From Corynebacterium amycolatum (GTDB lineage Bacteria; Actinomycetota; Actinomycetes; Mycobacteriales; Mycobacteriaceae): DNA of 64,000 nt. The notes beneath the pieces are model-generated. The model made no database searches. It worked only from the letters and a program-made list of their open reading frames with translations, and was not told the DNA's origin. This document shows positions 29,325 to 38,895 of the stretch, in pieces (positions within the stretch are counted from its first letter, which is position 1; each line of letters begins with the position of its first letter). The stretch covers positions 124,001 to 188,000 of the forward strand of contig NZ_CP069513.1 of NCBI RefSeq assembly GCF_016889425.1, written 5' to 3'. Made by a program: the position numbers and the translations under genes.

Positions 29325-30281
29325 CTAGGCGTACTCCACGATCACCGGCGCGTGGTCCGTCCAGCGAAGATCGTAGGCGGCAGGCTTGTCCACCACCGAG
29401 CTGACGGCACGCTTGAGCATTGGTTCGGTTGCCGCCTGGTAGTCGATGCGCCAGCCGGCATCTGTATCGAACGCCTTACCGCGGTAGGTCCACCAGGACC
29501 AAGGGCCGTCGGCCTCTGGGTGAAGACGGCGGGTGACATCAAACCACACCGGATCTGCATTGGGCGCCGGGGCCTCCCACACGGAACCATCGGAGAAGGC
29601 ACCGGATTCCAGCTCCTTGTCGCTGGCCTGAACCTGCGAATCCTGGGGAACCTCATCGGGCCAGCAGCCGAAGACCGAGTCCATCCAGGCGCGCTCCTGT
29701 GGCAGGAAGCCGCTCTTGCGGCGGTTGGTCTTCCAGTTCTTCAAATCCTGTTCGCGGTGACAGATGTTCCAGTCGCCGCCGATAACTGCGTGGTGACCGT
29801 CGCGCCCCTTGGCACCCAGTTCCGCCAGGTAATCAGAGAAGGCATCGAGGAAGCGGTACTTCTCATCCTGCTTCTCACTAAGCGCGGCACCGGACGGCAG
29901 GTAGAGGCTGGCAATCTGGACATCCGCATCCAGGCCGGTATCCGCTGCCGGGGCAACCCCACTGATAAACCGACCGGATTCTTCGAACTCCTCCGAGCCG
30001 ATGCCCACCTGGACGTCGTTAAGCGGAAAGCGCGAGAGAATGCCCACCCCGGCGCGCCCCTTGGCACCCAGGTTTTCAGCGCCGACCCAATGCCATCCGG
30101 CATCGAAAGCGGGCGCGAGGGCCTTGCGTGCCTGGTCGTCGGTGGCGCGGACTTCCTGCAGCAAAACGACATCGGAACTGGTGTGCTTCAGCCACTCCAA
30201 CAGTCCGAGGTTGGTTTCGCTGCGCTCTTTGACGGCGGCGCGGATGCCGTTGACATTGATTGTCGCGATTGTAAGGCTCAT
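29325..30281 (-). CDS. xth: Exodeoxyribonuclease III / AP endonuclease
   Basis: A 318-residue exonuclease-endonuclease-phosphatase fold enzyme that cuts at abasic sites and trims 3' ends. TIATINVNGIRAA is the N-terminal strand with the first Asn, VVLLQEVRA has the metal-binding Glu, GVGILSRF follows, GGDWNICHREQDLKNWKTNRRKSGFLPQERAWMD holds the catalytic Asp-x-Asn pair, and RWTDHAPVIVEY ends with the Asp-His. It is a little longer than E. coli XthA (268) through loop insertions. It lies between the convergent DUF6541 gene and the upstream MFS gene. Confidence 0.94.
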   Translation of the reverse strand: MSLTIATINVNGIRAAVKERSETNLGLLEWLKHTSSDVVLLQEVRATDDQARKALAPAFDAGWHWVGAENLGAKGRAGVGILSRFPLNDVQVGIGSEEFEESGRFISGVAPAADTGLDADVQIASLYLPSGAALSEKQDEKYRFLDAFSDYLAELGAKGRDGHHAVIGGDWNICHREQDLKNWKTNRRKSGFLPQERAWMDSVFGCWPDEVPQDSQVQASDKELESGAFSDGSVWEAPAPNADPVWFDVTRRLHPEADGPWSWWTYRGKAFDTDAGWRIDYQAATEPMLKRAVSSVVDKPAAYDLRWTDHAPVIVEYA

Positions 30282-30324
30282 GCCCTCATACGTTACCTAT
30301 GCGTACGCTACGCCTTGTAGACCT

Positions 30325-31635
30325 CTAGCGCAGTTCGATGCGCTCGGACTTCTTCGCCTGTGAGCGGCGGTACAGAACAATGGTCGGCAGAGCGATGAAG
30401 ATAGCCAGCATCGCCAACGTTGCGCCGCCCAAAGCCGGTGCGCGGTAGCCATAACCGGAAGCGATGACCCAACCACCGAGCGCGGCTCCGAATGCGTTGG
30501 CCATGTTCAATGCGGCCTGGTTGAGAGCTGCCGCCAGCGTCTGTGCGCGACCTGCGACATCCATCAGACGGGTCTGCAGATTCGGTACCAATACCGATCC
30601 CAGCAGACCGATAAGGAGGAAGTTGATCGTGCCCAGCACAGCATTCTGCGAGGTGAAGTAGAAAGCACTGAGCATGATTACCATCAGCACCAGCGCAACC
30701 ATGATGCCCCACTCCCCGATGCGGTCGGAGAGCCATCCGCCAATGTAGGTACCGACTACCATGCCGATGCCGTAGGCCATCAGCACAATCCAGATGTGGT
30801 TTTCGCTCATGCCCGCTTCGCGAGTCATGGTCCAAGTGATATAGGTGTAGACCGCGAACATTCCGCCGAAACCAACGGTGCCGATTGCGACGGTCAGCAG
30901 CACCTGCGGTGTCACCAGGGCGGAGAGCTCATCCATCGGACGCGTCTTCGGCATACGGTTCATATGCGGCACAGCGAACCACAGCGAAACAAGTGCAATC
31001 AGGCCGATGACCGCTACAAACGCGAAGGCACTGCGCCAACCGTACATCTGCCCCAGCACCTGCGCGGCCGGCACACCTATCACAGTCGCCACCGACAGCC
31101 CCACGCCCGACAGGGCCACCATCTTTCCACGCTGCCCTGGCTTAGCCAGGGAGGCCGCCACCAGAGCAGCCACCGAGAAATACGCACCGTGCGGCAAACC
31201 GGCAATGAAGCGGGAGACCATGACAGCTTCGAAAGACCCCAGTGTGCCTGCCCATACCGTGGCACCATTGCCGATGGTAAATGCCGCCATCAGCAGCAGT
31301 AGCATGCGCCTGCGCGGAATCGAACCGGTCAGCACGGTAATCAGCGGTGCGCCCACGACAACACCGAGGGCGTACATCGAAATCATGCGCCCCGCGGCAT
31401 CCTCATCGCGTCCGAAGGCGTCAGCGATGTAAGGCAGCAGGCCCATGGCCACAAACTCAGTAACGCCGATGCCGAATGCACCGACCGACAGAGCCACAAT
31501 CACCAAGATTCGGCGTAGATCAGAGATGTCGTCCTGCACCGGAACAGGACGGCGATGCGAGCTAAACGCTCCCACACGACGTGCACGCGGTTTGTGGTCG
31601 TCGTTGTGGGTTGTTACTTCGCTTGACGACGTCAT
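30325..31635 (-). CDS. MFS transporter of the AraJ/drug-H+ antiporter type
   Basis: A 436-residue exporter from ATG 31635, with AAAAGGAGAC upstream. A polar, basic N-terminal ~45 residues precede twelve predicted membrane segments. ALSVGAFGIGVTEFVAMGLLPYIADAFG is the typical first helix of AraJ-like sugar-efflux/multidrug transporters, and GVVVGAPLITVLTGSIPRRRMLLLLMAAF contains the loop 2-3 region. FIAGLPHGAYFSVAALVAA matches the helix 4-5 motif of that subgroup. Substrate unknown. The frame extends to 31704, but the later start has the good ribosome binding site. An inverted repeat lies in the leader. Confidence 0.87.
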   Translation of the reverse strand: MTSSSEVTTHNDDHKPRARRVGAFSSHRRPVPVQDDISDLRRILVIVALSVGAFGIGVTEFVAMGLLPYIADAFGRDEDAAGRMISMYALGVVVGAPLITVLTGSIPRRRMLLLLMAAFTIGNGATVWAGTLGSFEAVMVSRFIAGLPHGAYFSVAALVAASLAKPGQRGKMVALSGVGLSVATVIGVPAAQVLGQMYGWRSAFAFVAVIGLIALVSLWFAVPHMNRMPKTRPMDELSALVTPQVLLTVAIGTVGFGGMFAVYTYITWTMTREAGMSENHIWIVLMAYGIGMVVGTYIGGWLSDRIGEWGIMVALVLMVIMLSAFYFTSQNAVLGTINFLLIGLLGSVLVPNLQTRLMDVAGRAQTLAAALNQAALNMANAFGAALGGWVIASGYGYRAPALGGATLAMLAIFIALPTIVLYRRSQAKKSERIELR

Positions 31636-31683
31636 TGCGACCGTCTCCTTTTCTCTTCTTACGCCAGTTGGTGGGCTCTCAGT

Positions 31684-31730
31684 TCCCCTCGATTTTCGAC
31701 CCAAGACGGGCTCGCAAAACCGCGAGGGGA
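31684..31730. repeat. Inverted repeat in the MFS gene leader
   Basis: TCCCCTCG (31684-31691) and CGAGGGGA (31723-31730) are perfect 8-bp inverted arms separated by 31 bp, 49-95 bp upstream of the MFS start. A short repeat, TTTCGAC and GTCGAAA, sits just inside and outside the arms. It could be an operator or a leader hairpin. Confidence 0.4.
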
Positions 31731-32030
31731 GTCGAAAGGGAAAAATGAGACTCTACTCCGCAACACAAAAATTTCGCTATTCAATCCGTCTGTTCCCCGG
31801 GTATTTGTGCGCGGAATAACATCTACAGCCATTGGCGGTAGTCACTCACTCACGTTCTTCTAATACATTGTGCAATCGGCATTGTTTGCCGAGGGCTACC
31901 AATGCCCTCCGAGCGCCACGGACTTCCTACCATCGAGCGCTCCGGGTCTTCGATGCTGCCGTACTAGCTACCGGGTAAATTGTTTGAAAAGATATTTCGA
32001 ACTGCAATACCGATAGGATCTTGAGCCGCT
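31731..32030. other. Intergenic region with three consecutive stem-loops
   Basis: About 300 bp without a credible gene between divergent genes. Three inverted repeats lie end to end: TCGGCA/TGCCGA (31876-31892), GAGGGC/GCCCTC (31891-31909), and GAGCGC/GCGCTC (31911-31942). None has a U-tract. They may be part of a leader of the downstream gene, a small RNA, or chance structure in GC-rich DNA. Confidence 0.3.
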
Positions 32031-33068
32031 ATGGGCGACCGCTATAACCTCTACGAGTCTCTGAAGCTGGATAGCGCAGCCAGCACCGAAGAGCTCCATG
32101 CAAACCTTTCTAGTCAGCTCTCTGAACTGCGGGATGCTGGTGTCTCGGAGTACTCCGGCGAGTTCCAGGAGAAGCTCACTGCGCTGCAAGTGCTAGGCGA
32201 TGAGGGACGTCGTCGCGAATACGACGCTTTGCTGGCCGATGAGAACGCCACCATCACCATCGCGACGCTGCGCGGGCTGGCAAATCGCCCGGTACCCACT
32301 GCGCAGGAATCCTCGTTCCAGACACAAGCCCAGCAAGCCCAGCAAGCCCAGTCGCAGCCGTCATCGGCACAGCAGAATCAACAAGCACAGTGGTCCGCCC
32401 CAACTCAAAACGGACCTGCGACGGTAACCACCACGGTGACCACGGATGTACCGCCACTGCCGGCAAACGCCACACTGCAGAACATGTGGCAGCGCATGCC
32501 GCTCATTCCCCGAATTACTACCGGCCTGGTCGGTTTTTCAACCTTGATTGGCATCATCACAGTTCTGTACGCAATCAAGCTCAGCATCCAGGGCGCCAAC
32601 AATCTCGGCAGCCTAGAGTCATCGTTGGGTGATTCTTGGGAGGGTATTGGCTACATGATGGGCGCTGCAGCCGCCCTCGTTCTCGTTCCAATCCTTTTAC
32701 TGCTGGGAATGATGCTTGTCACCTTGACCGCATACTGGATTCACTCCATTCTCCGCGGCGAAGACTCAACGGCACCAATCTTTTTCTGCGTCACCGTGGC
32801 ACCACTGGCGTTGACTATGACCATCATCCCCCTCCTGTTCTTGAGCTCCTGGGTGGATGTAGTCCTCTTCCTCGCAGGTGCCATGCTGATCGCCGCTTGC
32901 GTTCTTATGTTCCTCAAGGACATGCGCGCATGGTTCCGCGGCCAGAAACTGGTCAGGACTACCCAGTCAGCCCCGGGGCAGGTATATGCGCCGCAGCACC
33001 CCCAGTCTCAGAACATTCAGGGCTACCAGTTCGGCCAGAACAATCCTCCGAACAATACGCAGAACTAA
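32031..33068 (+). CDS. Membrane protein with degenerate J-domain-like N-terminus
   Basis: A 345-residue protein. Residues ~4-70 (YNLYESLKLDSAASTEELHANLSSQLSEL...LQVLGDEGRRREYDALLA) follow the layout of a DnaJ domain, including the closing RREYDxLL helix, but the HPD tripeptide is absent. Residues ~97-120 are Gln/Ala-rich. Four membrane segments follow at about 163-183, 206-235, 248-270 and 275-296, then a polar Gln/Asn-rich tail. The function is not known; without HPD it should not stimulate DnaK. It starts with ATG 32031 and is closed by a terminator. Confidence 0.75.
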   Translation: MGDRYNLYESLKLDSAASTEELHANLSSQLSELRDAGVSEYSGEFQEKLTALQVLGDEGRRREYDALLADENATITIATLRGLANRPVPTAQESSFQTQAQQAQQAQSQPSSAQQNQQAQWSAPTQNGPATVTTTVTTDVPPLPANATLQNMWQRMPLIPRITTGLVGFSTLIGIITVLYAIKLSIQGANNLGSLESSLGDSWEGIGYMMGAAAALVLVPILLLLGMMLVTLTAYWIHSILRGEDSTAPIFFCVTVAPLALTMTIIPLLFLSSWVDVVLFLAGAMLIAACVLMFLKDMRAWFRGQKLVRTTQSAPGQVYAPQHPQSQNIQGYQFGQNNPPNNTQN

Positions 33069-33086
33069 CTAAGCTGTCCTGAACCA

Positions 33087-33122
33087 CCGCGCCGGCGTGC
33101 ACGACACCCCAGCGCGGTTTTT
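33087..33122 (+). terminator. Rho-independent terminator after the J-like membrane protein gene
   Basis: CCGCGC (33087-33092) pairs with GCGCGG (33112-33117), followed by TTTTTC; the loop contains the further partial pairing GGCGTG/CACGAC. Confidence 0.75.
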
Positions 33123-33210
33123 CGTATTTGAGGGGCCTGAGCGCGGGGACCGTCGTAAAGCGAAAAATGGAATGAAAAGCGGTGAATAAGCGACAAATAA
33201 AAACGCATTT

Positions 33211-33226
33211 CGTGACTTACCTCACA
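33211..33226. promoter_or_regulatory. Candidate GlxR (cAMP-receptor-type) site upstream of icd
   Basis: CGTGA-cttacc-TCACA matches the corynebacterial GlxR consensus TGTGA-N6-TCACA at nine of ten positions. It lies 108 bp before the icd start in AT-rich DNA. GlxR commonly controls TCA-cycle genes in corynebacteria, which makes the location meaningful; binding is not shown. Confidence 0.55.
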
Positions 33227-33333
33227 TAATTGCGTTATTCATATCACTATCACTGTTTTTGCGCTATGCCCCGACACAACCCAAGATTCAAAACTGGGTT
33301 ATCGTGGAACAAAACAGATAGGAGACATGAATT

Positions 33334-35556
33334 ATGGCGACAATTATTTGGACCCGTACTGACGAAGCCCCTCTGCTGGCGAGCTACTCGCTGAAGCCAA
33401 TCGTGGAGGCATTTGCAAGCCAGGCTGGTGTCAATGTTGAAACCCGCGACATCTCCCTCGCAGGCCGCATTCTGGCTCAGTTCCCGGAGCGCCTTTCGGA
33501 CGAGCAGAAGGTAGAAGATGCGCTGGCAGCCCTGGGCAAGCTGGTCAAGGAGCCGGACGCCAACATCATCAAGCTGCCGAATATCTCTGCATCCGTCCCG
33601 CAGATTAAGCGCGCTGTCGCAGAGCTGCAGGAAAAGGGCTACGACATTCCGAAGTACAAGTCGCAGCCGGAAGGCGACGAGGAGACCGCCGACCGCGCAA
33701 AGTTCGACAAGGTCAAGGGCTCTGCCGTTAACCCGGTACTGCGCGAGGGTAACTCCGACCGCCGCGCTCCGGAGCCGGTGAAGAACTACGCCCGCAAGCA
33801 CCCGCACCGCATGGGTGCTTGGTCCGCAGACTCCAAGACCAACGTCGCCACCATGGCCTCCAACGACTTCCGCCACAATGAGAAGTCCATTGTCATGCCG
33901 GAAGACGACAAGCTGACTTACCAGCTCGAGTCCAACGACGGCCATATCATCACCCTGAAGAAGGACATGCCGGTCCTCAAGGGCGAGATTATTGACGGCA
34001 CGGGCATGAACGTCCACATCCTGGACAACTTCCTCCGCGCTCAGATCCGTCGCGCAAAGCGCGAGAACATCCTGTTCTCCGTCCACCTGAAGGCCACCAT
34101 GATGAAGGTCTCCGACCCGCTGATTTTCGGCGAGGTCCTCAAGGCCTTCCTGCCATCTGTTTTCCCGAAGTTCGAGTCCAAGCTGGCCGCTGCCAACCTG
34201 ACTCCGGACTATGGCCTCGCCGCTATCCTCGACGGCCTGCACAAGCTTGACGACGCAACCGCTGCAGCCGTCAAGTCCGCGATTGAAAAGGACCTGAAGG
34301 AGGGCCCGGCCCTCTACATGGTGAACTCCGACAAGGGCATCACCAACCTCCACGTTCCGTCCGACGTCATCGTTGACGCCTCCATGCCTGCACTAATCCG
34401 CAACGGCGGCAAGGGCTGGGGCCCGAGCGGCGAAGAGAGCGACACTCTCGCTGTTATCCCGGACTCTTCCTACGCCGGCGTCTACCAAGCGGTCATCGAT
34501 GATTGCCGCGCCAATGGCGCTTTCGACCCGGCAACCATGGGATCTGTCCCGAACGTCGGCCTGATGGCTCAGAAGGCTGAGGAGTACGGCTCCCACGACA
34601 AGACTTTCCAGGTTCCGGTTGACGGTGTCCTGCAGGTCATCAACTCCGCTGGCGAGGTTCTGATTGAGCACCACGTCGCCGAGGGTGACATCTGGCGCTC
34701 CTGCCAGACCAAGGACGCCCCAATCCGCGACTGGGTGAAGCTAGCCGTTAACCGCGCTCGTATCACTGGTGACCCTGCAGTGTTCTGGCTGGACCCGCAG
34801 CGTGCGCACGACAACAACCTGATCAGCAAGGTCAACGAGTACCTGGCAGATCACGACACCGAGGGTCTGGATATCCGCATCATGGATCCGGTGTCCGCCA
34901 CCAAGTTCTCCCTCGAGCGCATCCGCCGCGGCGAGAACACCATTTCCGTAACCGGTAACGTTCTGCGTGACTACCTCACCGACCTGTTCCCAATTATGGA
35001 GCTGGGCACCTCCGCTAAGATGCTGTCGGTCGTGCCGCTGATGGCCGGCGGCGGTCTGTTCGAGACCGGTGCAGGCGGTTCCGCCCCGAAGCACGTCCAG
35101 CAGGTTCAGGAAGAAAACCACCTGCGCTGGGATTCCCTGGGTGAGTTCCTGGCACTGGCCGAGTCCCTGCGCTATGCCGCTGAGGATGACGACGACTCAC
35201 GTCCGCGCGTCCTGGCCGAGGCCCTGGACAAGGCAACCGCTACCCTGCTCGACGAGGGCAAGTCGCCCTCCCGCAAGGCTGGCGAGATCGACAACCGCGG
35301 CTCCCACTTCTACCTGGCTCTCTACTGGGCACAGGAGCTGGCCAAGCAGGACGAGAACTCCGAGCTGAAGGAAGCTTTCGCACCGGTTGCTAAGGCCCTC
35401 ACGGAGAAGGAAGAGTCCATCACCAAGACCCTGATTGATGCTCAGGGTTCCCCAGCTGATCTGGGTGGCTACTTCCTGCTGGACGATGAGAAGACCTCCG
35501 CAGTTATGCGTCCGTCCGCTGAGTTCAACGAGATTATCGACGGTTTGAAGAAGTAG
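33334..35556 (+). CDS. icd: Isocitrate dehydrogenase, NADP+, monomeric type
   Basis: Oxidatively decarboxylates isocitrate to 2-oxoglutarate with NADP+. The 740-residue length and N-terminus ([21 protein letters not shown]) match the monomeric class and are very close to the C. glutamicum enzyme. Diagnostic segments include [49 protein letters not shown] (substrate site), [21 protein letters not shown], and [53 protein letters not shown] 33334 has AGGAGA ten bases upstream. It is monocistronic, with a candidate GlxR site upstream and a strong terminator downstream. Confidence 0.97.
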   Translation: MATIIWTRTDEAPLLASYSLKPIVEAFASQAGVNVETRDISLAGRILAQFPERLSDEQKVEDALAALGKLVKEPDANIIKLPNISASVPQIKRAVAELQEKGYDIPKYKSQPEGDEETADRAKFDKVKGSAVNPVLREGNSDRRAPEPVKNYARKHPHRMGAWSADSKTNVATMASNDFRHNEKSIVMPEDDKLTYQLESNDGHIITLKKDMPVLKGEIIDGTGMNVHILDNFLRAQIRRAKRENILFSVHLKATMMKVSDPLIFGEVLKAFLPSVFPKFESKLAAANLTPDYGLAAILDGLHKLDDATAAAVKSAIEKDLKEGPALYMVNSDKGITNLHVPSDVIVDASMPALIRNGGKGWGPSGEESDTLAVIPDSSYAGVYQAVIDDCRANGAFDPATMGSVPNVGLMAQKAEEYGSHDKTFQVPVDGVLQVINSAGEVLIEHHVAEGDIWRSCQTKDAPIRDWVKLAVNRARITGDPAVFWLDPQRAHDNNLISKVNEYLADHDTEGLDIRIMDPVSATKFSLERIRRGENTISVTGNVLRDYLTDLFPIMELGTSAKMLSVVPLMAGGGLFETGAGGSAPKHVQQVQEENHLRWDSLGEFLALAESLRYAAEDDDDSRPRVLAEALDKATATLLDEGKSPSRKAGEIDNRGSHFYLALYWAQELAKQDENSELKEAFAPVAKALTEKEESITKTLIDAQGSPADLGGYFLLDDEKTSAVMRPSAEFNEIIDGLKK

Positions 35557-35636
35557 GACTAACTGCTTGCCCCTGGGTGGTCTGGCTGGTCTGGTTGGCC
35601 GAGGCTGACCTAGACTGCCCGCCGATTTCAGGCGAT

Positions 35637-35685
35637 AGCCCCTCGCTCATGTTGCATTTGATGCACATGATGCGTGGGGCTTTTT
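35637..35685 (+). terminator. Long hairpin terminator of icd
   Basis: AGCCCC (35637-35642) pairs with GGGGCT (35676-35681), and the stem continues almost to the loop (CGC/GCG, TCATGT/ACATGA, GCAT/ATGC) with single-base bulges; TTTTTC follows. Confidence 0.88.
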
Positions 35686-35689
35686 CTGT

Positions 35690-35920
35690 GCCCTGACCTC
35701 CATAACGGCCTTGACAACTTCGAGCGCCCTTCGGCGGTCTCCGGTACTTTTCGCCCATATCCAGCCCCCAGCTTGGCTCAACCCGACACTCGACACCGCA
35801 GCGCCCAATGCCCAGCCCCCCCAACTAATCACACCCCACGACTAATCAAACCAATCCGTACTAAGCGGGCTATCGCACTCTCGACACAGATGCACACACC
35901 CTCTTACCTTGGGTTTTTCC
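35690..35920. other. Non-coding stretch between icd terminator and metY promoter
   Basis: About 230 bp, C-rich on the plus strand, with no convincing reading frame on either strand. The only pattern is a loose repetition of CTAATCA near 35825-35850. Nothing else recognised. Confidence 0.4.
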
Positions 35921-35926
35921 AAAACT

Positions 35927-35955
35927 TTGCAATAGACAGCTTGGTTCACTATTGT
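35927..35955 (+). promoter_or_regulatory. metY promoter overlapped by an McbR-like operator
   Basis: TTGCAA (35927-35932) and TATTGT (35950-35955), 17 bp apart, fit a sigma-A promoter. Within the spacer, TAGAC-agcttg-GTTCA (35933-35948) has a perfect left half and 3/5 right half of the McbR consensus TAGAC-N6-GTCTA. McbR represses sulfur and methionine genes in corynebacteria, and this placement would block RNA polymerase. Confidence 0.5.
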
Positions 35956-36005
35956 TTGTAAGCAACGTTTTGAACAACCTCAAAAACCGCAAGGAAGTAT
36001 CTGAA

Positions 36006-37328
36006 ATGACCACCAAGTACGACAACAGCAACGCCGCCAACTGGGGCCTGTCCACTCGCGCTATTCACGCCGGCTTCGCTCCGGACGCACAGACCTCCGC
36101 GCGTAACCTGCCGATTTACAACACCTCCTCCTACGTCTTCGATTCCGCTGAGCACGCTGCCAACCGCTTCAACCTCTCGGATGCAGGCCCGATTTACTCC
36201 CGCCTGACCAACCCGACTGTGGATGCCGTCGAGCAGCGCATCGCCAGCCTTGAGGGTGGCGTCGCAGCCGTACTGTTCGCCTCCGGCCAGGCAGCTGAGA
36301 CCGCTGCTGTTCTCACTCTGGCTCGTGCGGGCGACCACTTCGTCGTTTCGCCGCGCCTCTACGGTGGTACTGAGACCCTGTTCAAGGTCACCCTGCCGCG
36401 CCTTGGCATCGACTGCACTTTCGTCGAGAACCCGGATGACCCGGAGTCCTGGCAGGCAGCAGTTCAGGACAACACCGTCGGTTTCTACGGTGAATCCATC
36501 GCCAACCCGCAGATCGACATCCTGGACATCCCGGTTATCGCAGAGGTTGCACACCGCAACAACGTTCCGCTGATTGTCGACAACACGGTTCCGACCCCTG
36601 CCCTGCTGCGCCCGCTCGAGCACGGTGCTGACATCGTGGTTTCTTCCACCACCAAGTTCCTGACCGGTAACGGTTCCTCCCTCGGCGGTGTCATCGTCGA
36701 TGGTGGCAAGTTCGACTGGACTCAGACCCGCAACGGCCGCTCTATCTTCCCGAACTTCACCGAGGCCGACGAGGCTTACCACGGCCTGAAGTTCGCCGAC
36801 CTGGGCGCCCCAGCCTTCGCACTGCGCGCCCGCGCTGGCATTCTCCGCGACACTGGTGCTACTCCGGCTCCGTTCAACGCGTGGGTTCTGGCTCAGGGCC
36901 TCGACACCTTGTCTCTGCGCATCGAGCGCCACAATGAAAACGCCAAGGCTGTCGCTGAGTTCCTCGAGAACCACCCGCTGGTCGCCAAGGTCAACTACGC
37001 TGGCCTGCCGAGCTCCCCGTGGCACGAAACCCTGACCAAGCTGGGTCTCTCCGGCGCCAGCGGCGTGCTCTCCTTCGACTTGAAGGATGCCGACACCGCC
37101 AAGGCTTGGAAGTTCATTGACGCTCTGAAGCTGCACTCCAACGTCGCCAACATCGGTGATGTCCGCTCATTGGTTGTCCACCCGGCCACCACCACTCACT
37201 CCCAGTCCGATGAGGAGGGTCTGACTCGCGCCGGCATTTCCCAGGCCACCGTGCGTCTCTCCGTCGGTATCGAGAACATCGATGACATCATCGCTGACCT
37301 CGAGGGCGGCTTCGCAGCACTCGCGTAG
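36006..37328 (+). CDS. metY: O-acetylhomoserine sulfhydrylase
   Basis: A PLP enzyme that makes homocysteine from O-acetylhomoserine and sulfide, giving direct sulfhydrylation for methionine synthesis. The 440 residues match the family: [30 protein letters not shown] at the start, [21 protein letters not shown], and the PLP Lys in [21 protein letters not shown] 36006 has AAGGAAG nine bases upstream; the frame also opens at 35952, but that codon lies in the promoter. It precedes metX by 45 bp, and each has its own McbR-like site. Confidence 0.96.
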   Translation: MTTKYDNSNAANWGLSTRAIHAGFAPDAQTSARNLPIYNTSSYVFDSAEHAANRFNLSDAGPIYSRLTNPTVDAVEQRIASLEGGVAAVLFASGQAAETAAVLTLARAGDHFVVSPRLYGGTETLFKVTLPRLGIDCTFVENPDDPESWQAAVQDNTVGFYGESIANPQIDILDIPVIAEVAHRNNVPLIVDNTVPTPALLRPLEHGADIVVSSTTKFLTGNGSSLGGVIVDGGKFDWTQTRNGRSIFPNFTEADEAYHGLKFADLGAPAFALRARAGILRDTGATPAPFNAWVLAQGLDTLSLRIERHNENAKAVAEFLENHPLVAKVNYAGLPSSPWHETLTKLGLSGASGVLSFDLKDADTAKAWKFIDALKLHSNVANIGDVRSLVVHPATTTHSQSDEEGLTRAGISQATVRLSVGIENIDDIIADLEGGFAALA

Positions 37329-37351
37329 ACCGTTTGTACACAGACATATGA

Positions 37352-37367
37352 CGGACTAAGTAGTCTA
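37352..37367 (+). promoter_or_regulatory. McbR-like operator at metX
   Basis: CGGAC-taagta-GTCTA has a perfect right half and 3/5 left half of TAGAC-N6-GTCTA. It overlaps a TATAAG -10-like sequence and ends six bases before the metX start, so metX may have its own repressible start site in addition to readthrough from metY. Confidence 0.45.
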
Positions 37368-37373
37368 TAAGGC

Positions 37374-38510
37374 ATGAGCTTTTCCCCATCTACCCCGGCC
37401 GCCCTCCCACCCGAGGGCGAGCCGGGGCGTGTCTTTATCGGCGATGTCACCACCGAGGCCGGCGCGGTCATCCCCGACGTCACCGTCGAGTTCGAACGCT
37501 GGGGCCGGCTTAACGACGACTGCTCGAATGTCATCCTCCTCGAGCACGCTCTAACCGGCGACGCCCACGCTTCCGGTCCCTCGGATGAGTACCACCCGAC
37601 TGCGGGTTGGTGGAACGGGATGATTGGCTCTGCCCGCGCACTGGATACCGACGAGTACTGCATCATCTGCACCAACGTCATCGGCGGCTGTCGCGGTACA
37701 ACTGGCCCCTCCAGTCCACATCCGGACGACGGCAAGCCCTGGGGCTCTCGCTTCCCCGCCATCTCCGTGCGCGACACGGTGACAGTGGAGCACCTTGCGC
37801 TGCAAGAACTGGGAATTTCCCGCCTCCAAGCTGTCATTGGTGGCTCCTTGGGTGGGGCCCGCGCGCTTGAGTGGTCACTGATGCACCCGGATTTCGTCGG
37901 CAAGGCATTGGTGATGTGTGTCGGCGCACGTGCGTCTGCTTGGCAGATTGGTATTCAGTCTGCGCAGATTCAATTCATTGAGTCCGATCCCGATTGGCAT
38001 GGCGGCGACTACTACGACCGCGGTGTGACCCCGACCCGAGGTCTGGGGTTTGCACGCAGGGTCGCGCATTTGACGTACCGTGGCGAGCTGGAGATGGATG
38101 ACCGCTTTGGTGCGGCAGCGCAGCCCGGTGAGAATCCGCTGGGCGCGATGCGCACGGAAGACCGATTCCAGGTAGAAAGCTACTTGGATCATCAGGCGAA
38201 GAAGCTGGCTCAGCGTTTCGATGCCGGGTCGTATGTCGTGCTCACCGATACCTTGAATCGGCACAATATTGGCCGTGATCGCGGTGGCCTCAACGAGGCG
38301 CTGCACTCGTCAACCGTTCCGACCATGATTGCCGGTGTGGACACGGATATTCTCTACCCCTTCCACCAGCAGGAGCACCTCGCCCGCAATCTGGGCAACT
38401 GCATGGGGCTAGAAAAGATTGAATCCGCCGTGGGTCACGACGGATTCTTGACGGAGTTCGAGCGAGTGGATTCGATTGTGCGTAATTTCCTCTCTCGCGA
38501 TGTCAGCTAG
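37374..38510 (+). CDS. metX: Homoserine O-acetyltransferase
   Basis: Acetylates homoserine with acetyl-CoA as the first committed step of methionine synthesis. It has an alpha/beta-hydrolase fold of 378 residues. The nucleophile elbow is AVIGGSLGGARALEW, preceded by ILLEHALTGDAHASG and VIGGCRGTTGPSS; the acid Asp is near TMIAGVDTDILYPFHQQ and the His near VGHDGFLTEF. ATG 37374 follows TATAAGGC. It lies directly after metY and its stop overlaps by 4 bp the end of the convergent DUF3017 gene. Confidence 0.95.
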   Translation: MSFSPSTPAALPPEGEPGRVFIGDVTTEAGAVIPDVTVEFERWGRLNDDCSNVILLEHALTGDAHASGPSDEYHPTAGWWNGMIGSARALDTDEYCIICTNVIGGCRGTTGPSSPHPDDGKPWGSRFPAISVRDTVTVEHLALQELGISRLQAVIGGSLGGARALEWSLMHPDFVGKALVMCVGARASAWQIGIQSAQIQFIESDPDWHGGDYYDRGVTPTRGLGFARRVAHLTYRGELEMDDRFGAAAQPGENPLGAMRTEDRFQVESYLDHQAKKLAQRFDAGSYVVLTDTLNRHNIGRDRGGLNEALHSSTVPTMIAGVDTDILYPFHQQEHLARNLGNCMGLEKIESAVGHDGFLTEFERVDSIVRNFLSRDVS

Positions 38511-38875
38511 CTTCCCAGCGCATCCACGCTGACTGCGAGGAATACGATCCCCATCCCGATTATGGAGCAAAACCATAGGTCAAAGGTCCGGGATCGTACA
38601 GAGAACACACCTAAAATACTGTCCGGCAGGTACTGCCTAGCCACACCGAGCAGCACCATTGTGCTTCCCAGCATGAATGTGGCGCGTCGCCAACGCTCCA
38701 GCCCCAGGAACACGACGAAGGCGGACATGCCGAAAAAGAGCGCGCCGTAAATCGTATACTGCACCCACATTGGCCACGATGCCCCCGGCGGCGGGGTCTT
38801 CGGGCTATGCGGGTTCAGCATTGGATCCGGCAGATCTTCCCGCCGGGCACGCTGCGCAATTTCCCTTTTCGACAT
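38507..38875 (-). CDS. DUF3017 small membrane protein
   Basis: A 122-residue protein of the actinobacterial DUF3017 family. A polar, Pro-rich ~35-residue N-terminus is followed by three membrane segments: VQYTIYGALFFGMSAFVVFLGL, ATFMLGSTMVLLGVARQYL and FDLWFCSIIGMGIVFLAVSVDAL. The conserved core RWRRATFMLGSTMVLLGVARQYLPDSILGVFSVRSRTFDL is typical. Its function is unknown. It is the last gene of a minus-strand run that includes folD 20 bp upstream, the usual partner. Confidence 0.88.
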   Translation of the reverse strand: MSKREIAQRARREDLPDPMLNPHSPKTPPPGASWPMWVQYTIYGALFFGMSAFVVFLGLERWRRATFMLGSTMVLLGVARQYLPDSILGVFSVRSRTFDLWFCSIIGMGIVFLAVSVDALGS

Positions 38876-38895
38876 GACTTCTTCCTCCCGGCTGA

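Noticed and set aside
33250..34353. 367-residue open frame opposite icd
   Set aside because: Antisense to a gene with near-complete family identity.
35674..35961. Short open frames between icd and metY
   Set aside because: They overlap the icd terminator and the metY promoter and have no protein-like pattern.
35949..37136. 395-residue open frame opposite metY
   Set aside because: Antisense shadow of metY, runs through its promoter.
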